Assembly (NCBI GenBank): GCA_026120035.1 | Contig: JALRME010000014.1 | Span: 744,001-808,000, forward strand | Reading direction: 5' to 3' | DNA length: 64,000 nt | Source: Coleophoma eucalyptorum | Taxonomy: Eukaryota > Ascomycota > Leotiomycetes > Helotiales > Dermateaceae | Shown: in pieces, positions 58,144 through 64,000 of the stretch | Layout: the number at the start of each line of letters is the position of its first letter | How positions within the stretch are numbered: position 1 is the stretch's first letter | Notes under the pieces: generated by a model | Database searches by the model: none | What the model was told of the DNA's origin: nothing | The model's input: only the letters and a program-made list of their open reading frames with translations | Position numbers and translations under genes: made by a program

Positions 58144-59771
58144 TTAGTAGGCATAAAGAACCTGGGTCTCAGACTCGCTGGCTCTGATCTTCTTGTTCTT
58201 CTGCTTCAGCCAGATTTTCATAACCCAAGCCGTTGCGATGGTCGCAAATGCAAATCCAGAATTAGCCCCCATACCTGTGAGGTACTTGGGTCCGTCACTC
58301 TTAGGGTAGAGGTATGCGGTATAGATATACGAAGCATTTGCAACAACGTTGACGATACTGAGGGACACAGCCTTCTTCTCCTGGGTCTGTCCGGTTGTGG
58401 CAGAAACCCATCCGAGAATGACCGAGTTGACGGCATATGCTCCGGATGCAAACAAGAAGCAGGAAATGTAGCGAGCAGCTGTGTTCATGGTCGCGCAGGA
58501 GATGATGAAGCCGATCATTGCAGCACCCATGCTGAGAGTGATGTGCCATGTGCGCTCGTTGTACTTGCCAGAGGTGTAGCCAACCAAGTATCCAACAAAT
58601 CCGGATACGAGGTAAGGGGGGCAAGTCAACACCAAAGTGATAGTGCGGCCGAAACCCAAAGATCCGACGACGGTTGGGAAGAAGTTGTTGAAGGAGCATG
58701 CGGAGAGATGCATGTTCTGCATGAACGCGAAGACGAAAACCATGGGGTCGGCGATGGCCTGCTTGAAGCCCTCCTTCATTCCCTTGCTTGGCTCGAGACC
58801 AACGGTGTCGCGATCAATGCGTGCGGCAGCGAGTTGACGCTCATCGGGGGTCAACCAGCGGGTTGTGGATGGAGAGTCGGGAAGCAGGATCATAGCCAAA
58901 AGAGCAACGGCGAAAGTTACCACACCCTCGATAATGAAGAGCCTTGGAATCATTAGCAATCGCTCCTGAGACGTTCAAGGATCTCAAACTTACCATTGCC
59001 ATCCTTTCAAGCCCTGGGCTCCGTCGATGGAAGAAAAGGTAGCCGCAGCAATCAAACCCGCAAAAGAAGTAGCGAAAATGTTACCGGAGTACAAGATTGA
59101 GATGCGGAGGGCAATCTCCTTACGGGTGTAGAAGATGGAGAGAATGTACAAAGCGCCAGGGTAGAAAGGAGCTTCGGTAACACCGAGAAGGAATCGAACA
59201 ACAACGAGTCCCTTGTAATCCTTCACAGCTGCTGTTGCTGCCGAAACAATAGCCCAAGCAGCCATGCAAGTGCCCATGTAGATCGATGGCCGGATCTTTG
59301 TGGAACTCATCAACATGTTGGATGGAATCTGCATGAGCAGATAGCTGCAGATTTGGTCAGCCTCCTTGTCCTCTAGGAGGTTGTTATTGATAAGGAAAAA
59401 GAAGACTCACCCCACGAAGAGAATGGAAATACAAGTATTGTACTGGTTGCCCACCAGGCCAAGGTCATCTTCTAGACCATCAAGTCTTGAATTGGCAATG
59501 GCATTGCGGTCGAGCTGTGGTTTCTTCTGTTAGAAGCGCACCTTTACCCGTTCGAAGAATTGTGACTTACATAGTTGAGGAAGTACATAGCCCACAATGT
59601 AGGCATGATTCGCATATCCAGCTTCCTGACCAAAGCGATCTCAACTGGATCGTCTTTGGCAACAGCTCCAGCATAGTCACCGATCATAGTGACTTCGGGC
59701 TTGCTTCCCAAAGCTTTTTCTTCAACATGGGCGGCATCGCCATATCCATCTTTGGTTGGAGTGGACGACAT
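58144..59771 (-). CDS. MFS permease, ACS family (Dal5/TtuB-like organic anion transporter)
   Basis: Exons 59771-59571, 59514-59411, 59344-58994 and 58942-58144 give 484 residues (an in-frame ATG at 59819 is less likely). The ACS-family sequence is clear: RKLDMRIMPTLWAMYFLNYL followed by DRNAIANSRLDGLEDDLGL, then QYNTCISILFVGYLLMQIPS, GLVVVRFLLGVTEAPFYPGA and FYTRKEIALRISILYSGN. DSPSTTRWLTPDERQLAAAR and the GWVSATTGQTQEKKAVSLSI region follow. Twelve membrane helices. The family takes up anions such as allantoate, nicotinate, pantothenate and, in bacteria, tartrate (TtuB). Here it is next to glycerate kinase and a tartrate-type dehydrogenase, which favours an organic-acid substrate. A GCCGGGGAAACGT element lies about 210 bases upstream. 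Confidence 0.92.
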
Positions 59772-60512
59772 GTTTGCAGTGTTGTGACTTTGAGATTGTG
59801 AGCGTTGCAAGGAGCTCAAGATTGTATTGCTGATGGAGTGATGAGAAAAGGATATGAAGCAGGAGGATCCTCCTGAATCTTATAGACGATTTGATTTAGA
59901 ATCCCCTTCAATGGCACCCCGCATTCCCAGTAAAACATTATCTTTAACAATGCACTCTCCGCAAAACCCCAGAACGTGAAGCCGGGGAAACGTACAAAGG
60001 TCAGGAGAGGAAGAGAAGCGACTTTGACACTTTCTAGCGCCTCACAGTGCTAGAAAAAAGCCATCGGACAAACAAAATGGAGAGCCTTCTTCCCCGCGGG
60101 CATGACCGACCATGGTCTGGGGGAGCTGGGGAAGTGGGGAAAAGGGAATAGCTCCGAATTGGTCCCTAACGCCTAGAACAGGAGGCTTGGACTAATCCGC
60201 CTCGCCACTGGGGCTGGGCGCTCCTTAGTTCCACGATTCGTGAGTCTGGAACTCAACAATTCCAGATCCAGCACGCCGTTAGGGAAGACTCGTGGTCTGA
60301 GAATGTAACTACGACGGCAAACAATGAGTGATTTCTATTCTGATTGTCGTCTAAGTTGGGGTAACCATCAGTATCAGACTGCTGTTTTTACGCCGATCGG
60401 GGGACGGGACGACACTGTTTCATTTCTCAGCTTGGATTTGGCACAGACAATCACCTTGAATTACATTAAAATGGTTTGCATTACAACTTGTCTTTGTTTT
60501 GTTACATAGGCA
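59772..60512. promoter_or_regulatory. Upstream region of the ACS permease
   Basis: 740 bases between the permease start and the stop of the kinase gene, both on the minus strand. It contains the cluster element at 59981-59993. A run resembling CCCCGCGGGC occurs near 60093. No gene. Confidence 0.45.
59981..59993 (+). promoter_or_regulatory. Cluster motif GCCGGGGAAACGT
   Basis: This matches 12 of 13 bases of the duplicated GCCGGAGAAACGT(TTC) element at 61722 and 61765 and sits about 210 bases upstream of the permease ATG. It includes CGG, the usual half-site of Zn2Cys6 factors. Confidence 0.5.
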
Positions 60513-61560
60513 TCAAAAGGACTCTATTTGTACAATATTACGACCGATATCGAGCAGAATATGTAGTTGCTTTTTCTTCCCTTCTAAAGCAAGACCTTTG
60601 AAAAACCCGGCCCGCAGATCATCGAGGTACATTTCGTAAGAAGGCATATATCCCTTGACTGAGTTATCACGACATGTTAGTTTGATTCTACGTGCCCTTG
60701 AATTTGGGTGGTCTCTTACCGAAAGCAATCACTTCTTCATCCGTCATTGAGGTACCTTTTTGTATACGCAAAGCATGTTCTTGCTGCATCCTCCAGGTAT
60801 ATACATTTGATAAGTCCGAGGTATCCAGATGTACCAAGAAATCAATATGCGATGGCCCCATGAAACTCTTACAGTATTCCTCGAGCTTTCGGTTAACGAA
60901 AAGAATATGCTCCAAACTGTGTTCTGATAGAGTTGTGGTAGAGAATCGACTGTCTTCCGAAGCAACGGTCTCGACTTCGAGCCGTCTTTGACTTTTCGCT
61001 GCGAGCCATCGTTTCTCAATCTCATCTTCTGGGCATGGTGTAAAACCAAGACACCATCCTTCAAAGACAAGGACCTGGAGAGGAGGGTTCCGAGGAATGG
61101 TCTTCCACAAGTCTGCCGGGAGTCTATCACCACTGCCGTTGTGAAGACTCTTGTCAAACACTGGAATCGTAATCTCGGATTCGTCGACTCCTAGATCCTG
61201 CTGTGCTTTGGCTCGCCTTTCACCAGATGAGAACTGATCCAGAATCAATCTTGCCAAACGAACATCGTGTGTTCCAGGCTGGCCTCGAGTCTTCAGGAGA
61301 GTGTTTTCCGGGTCCAGCTTCTGCCGATCGTCATATGTAAGATAGAAGTCGTCCAAGGACACCTCGATAGCACGGCAACCATGAATATTATTCAATGATT
61401 CCACAATACTGGACGCGATGGTAGACTTGCCACATCCTTGAAGTCCAGTAATACCCAGAACAAATGGCTGGGGATCTACTTCAGACTGTGCACTTTGATG
61501 TTGTCGAATTGACGGTAAGATTTGCTGAAGAACCAATTCTGTCCGTTCTGATTGTGACAT
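60513..61560 (-). CDS. D-glycerate 3-kinase-like P-loop kinase (Tda10/GLYK family)
   Basis: Exons 61560-60720 and 60658-60513 give 328 residues. The P-loop GITGLQGCGKST is at residues 36-47. Family motifs follow: VSLDDFYLTYDDRQKL, LLKTRGQPGTHDVRLAR, PVFDKSLHNGSGDR and VLVFEGWCLGFTP, then WRMQQEHALR. The intron removes a frame that would end KFKGT and restores AFVKGYMPSYEMYLDDLRAG, the expected C-terminus. Yeast Tda10 and plant D-glycerate 3-kinase belong to this family; the plant enzyme makes 3-phosphoglycerate from D-glycerate and ATP. No targeting signal is obvious. It is divergent from the tartrate/malate dehydrogenase gene, which could supply its substrate. Confidence 0.9.
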
Positions 61561-61967
61561 GGTGCCGGTATACGACTTGGTACCAGATTCGAGCTCATTG
61601 TGTCCACAGGATCACATGTAGTATAAGAAACGTACTATTGACGTCTCGTGCTTTCGTTACATCTCGACTTCTCCTCGAAACGAAGACTAACAGATCTGGA
61701 CCGACGAGCGCGTGATGGTTTGCCGGAGAAACGTTTCCCGTGGGCGAGGCGGCGGGGTCGCAACGCCGGAGAAACGTTTCTAGGGCGGGGTGAGAGGCAG
61801 CGATGGCGGGGCTAGCTTCGCGATCAGGCTCATGTTTTTACAGTGATAAGACGGTTCAATTTTCTTAAATTTACTTATCTTTAGACTTCATCCTGACATC
61901 TATCCCTCACACTTAAACTCAATTCAAGATCATCAATTATCTCTGAAACCAATTGTCCACCGCAATC
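61561..61967. promoter_or_regulatory. Bidirectional promoter with two palindromic boxes
   Basis: 407 bases between divergent kinase and dehydrogenase starts. GCCGGAGAAACGTTTC occurs at 61722-61737 and again at 61765-61780, 43 bases apart in the same orientation. Each contains the perfect palindrome GAAACGTTTC. The G+C-rich stretch 61737-61800 differs from the AT-rich leader before 61968. A single region could co-regulate both genes. Confidence 0.65.
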
Positions 61968-63313
61968 ATGTCTCCAAGCACTATCGACGCTCACCCCGTT
62001 TACAAGATCGCTTCCATTCCAGCTGATGGAATTGGACCAGAGGTTATTGAAGCTGGAGTTACAGTTCTCAAGAAGCTTGCTTCCACCCTTCGCACTTTCG
62101 ACTTGGAATTTGAGAACTTCGACTGGAGCTCAGACCGATATAAGCAGACTGGAAAGTACCTGCCCGACGATGCCCTTACGATCTTGAAGAAGTTTGATGC
62201 TATTCTTTTCGGAGCAGTTGGCGCACCTGGTGAGTTAAACAATTTTATATCATGGCTTTCTTTCATGGGTTTTCTCTCTTATCTTCGTTACTTCCCGAAG
62301 ATTGTCTCGTGCATCTGCCACATGATGCCATGAGCGCTTCTGGGAGGAACGCGGGGTACCAATGGAATCCCATCTTCTGCCAACCAGACAGTCTAACGAA
62401 GCCACCTGCTGACAATTTCCTACAGATGTCCCAGATCACATCTCCCTTTGGGGCCTTCGTCTCGCCATCTGCCAACCTCTCCAACAATACGCAAATGTTA
62501 GACCCACGAAGGTTTTCCGTGGCACCAAGTCCCCCCTTGCCAACTGCAAGCAAGGTGATCTCGATTGGGTCATTATCCGAGAGAACTCTGAGGGAGAATA
62601 CGCCGGTCACGGTGGACGCAGTCATACTGGAAAGCCATGGGAGACCGCCACTGAGGTCTCAATTTTCACCAAGCACGGTGTTGAGAGAATTATGCGATTT
62701 GCCTTCGAGACTGCTGCCAAGCGCCCAAAGAAGCACATCACTGTCGTTACCAAGAGCAATGCTCAACGTAACGGCATGGTTCTCTGGGACGAGGTTGCTG
62801 CCGAAGTTGCAAAGGATTTCCCAGATGTGTTTGTCGACAAGATGTTGGTTGATGCTATGACCACCCGTATGGTCCTTAAGCCAGAAACCTTAGATACTAT
62901 CGTTGCTACTAACTTGGTACGTACCTACTTCCAATTATCATGTGATATCCACTAACAGTTTACAGCACGCCGATATTCTTTCAGATCTTGCTGCCGCTCT
63001 TGCAGGTTCTATCGGTATTGCACCAACCAGCAACTTAGACCCCACCCGCGAGAACCCCTCTATGTTCGAGCCCATCCACGGCTCCGCATTCGATATTACT
63101 GGAATGGGAATCTCCAACCCGGTTGCCACTTTCTGGACTGCAGTAGAGATGTTGAAGTGGCTTGGTGAGGAGAAGGCTGGAGATTTGCTTTTGGACATTG
63201 TGGAATCCGTATGCGAGAAGGGTATCATGACCCGGGATCTTGGTGGAAACGCCACAACTTCTGAAGTAACAGACGCTGTCTGTGCAGAAATCCAGGCCAG
63301 ACTTGGAAAGTAG
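61968..63313 (+). CDS. Tartrate/D-malate dehydrogenase (isopropylmalate dehydrogenase superfamily)
   Basis: Exons 61968-62229, 62426-62916 and 62966-63313 give 366 residues; the first intron (196 bases) is long for this window. This is a Mg2+- and NAD-dependent beta-decarboxylating dehydrogenase. Motifs seen are YKIASIPADGIGPEVIEAGV, AILFGAVGAPDVPDHISLWG, YANVRPTKVFRGTKSPL and WVIIRENSEGEYAGHGGRSH, then VTKSNAQRNGMVLWDEV and VVDAMTTR-type VDAMTTRMVLKPE. DILSDLAAALAGSIGIAPTSN (the acidic metal site) and FEPIHGSAFDI follow. The substrate loop and the RENSEGEYA-GGR segment match TtuC/DmlA tartrate or D-malate enzymes rather than leucine-pathway LeuB. Tartrate dehydrogenases can decarboxylate meso-tartrate to D-glycerate, which the adjacent kinase would phosphorylate. 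Confidence 0.9.
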
Positions 63314-64000
63314 AGGATTAAGTAAATATTTATTCTTGGCGCATCTATTCAGTATAGATTCAGGCATAGAGTTTTGGCAAGAACTCTTTATCCACAGTAT
63401 CAAACTTCCGGATAATCCAGGTGCTGGGAGAGGAATACTGTCTCGAGTTAGTAGAGCTCTATTAGGTTATAACTTCCGCAATTTGTATGTAGTAACACGA
63501 TTTTTTTTGAAAGCATTGCTGGCCGCACTGGACCTTTGAATTGAGCTCATGTTTTCATTCCGTCTCATATTTCCTACTCTCTCTTCCCTCTTTTCTCTCG
63601 CGCCCTCAATTCTGTTCCTATCGTAGGATGACGTAAGGGAAGAAAAAGCAAGCTAAGCCGCATTGGTTCGGAGCTTTTGCTTGTCCCGAGCTCGGGCCCG
63701 AGAGCTATTTGCTTCTACCTATTCGTCTTTATAAAAGTCTTGGATTTCTTACGCTTTGTCAGTGGTTTCCCTACTAATGGCTACTACTGATCTGTATCTC
63801 TATATTATTCATCTAACTATATATCCTAAGCAGTTACTAACTATGAGGTTAACTCGTGAGAGGTTGACCCCTCCTACATTACCAATTTACCAATTTCTCG
63901 CATCTGTTCGGGTCAGACGAAATGCTCGGCGTGATCATCTAATTATACATGCTCCTTCAGAGTATGTATATCATAATCATCCTAAACTCCTTCTTCGCTT
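63314..64000. other. Right-edge non-coding region
   Basis: No coding exon is recognised. The short palindrome-like CCCGAGCTCGGGCCCGAG occurs near 63686, followed by TTTATAAAAG at 63729, which may be a promoter for a gene beyond the window. Confidence 0.4.

Noticed and set aside
58105..58956. 283-codon plus-strand frame
   Set aside because: It is the exact opposite strand of the last exon of the ACS permease, which has strong MFS motifs.

Overview
The window looks like nuclear DNA of a filamentous ascomycete (Pezizomycotina). Most genes are split by short introns of about 45-80 bases with GT..AG ends and CTAAC-type branch sites. The protein families are typically fungal: Zn2Cys6 regulators, PTH11-like rhodopsin-fold membrane proteins, NmrA, GH114 and a STAND/NLR receptor. 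Leotiomycetes is my guess at class level, from general resemblance only. I modelled 26 protein-coding genes (one weak), two gene relics and several repeats. Exon joins were worked out by hand from splice signals, reading phase and family motifs; most spliced models close in frame.

Layout. 0-8.6 kb: a coiled-coil protein, a Zn2Cys6 regulator, a PTH11-like receptor and a UDP-glycosyltransferase. 8.6-12.4 kb: relics of a class III aminotransferase and an MFS transporter beside an intact, intronless, bacterial-looking M81 (MlrC-type) metallopeptidase. 13-19.6 kb: a second PTH11-like protein divergent from an MFS transporter, then an aldehyde dehydrogenase. 19.6-21.3 kb: AT-rich gene desert. 21.3-33 kb: secreted FAD oxidoreductase; UNC93-like transporter, TauD-type dioxygenase and PF11951-type regulator (each with one suspicious splice junction); divergent SDR and Old Yellow Enzyme. 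33-41 kb: GH114 glycosidase with a 38-bp tandem repeat in its promoter, Fur-type NCS1 permease, NmrA protein. 41-53 kb: two Zn2Cys6 regulators flanking a membrane-anchored coiled-coil protein that is head-to-head with an NLR carrying near-identical 42-residue TPR repeats.

53.5-63.3 kb holds the most interesting system. A GAPDH paralogue with altered cofactor-site residues and a regulator lacking a zinc cluster lie beside an ACS-family MFS permease, a D-glycerate 3-kinase (Tda10/GLYK family) and a tartrate/D-malate dehydrogenase. In bacteria, tartrate dehydrogenase-decarboxylase makes D-glycerate from tartrate, glycerate kinase makes a phosphoglycerate, and the tartrate permease belongs to the same ACS family. 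Two copies of GCCGGAGAAACGTTTC lie between the divergent kinase and dehydrogenase genes, and a close variant lies upstream of the permease. I propose a fungal tartrate/glycerate utilisation cluster. The functional assignment is inference; the gene order and shared motif are seen directly.
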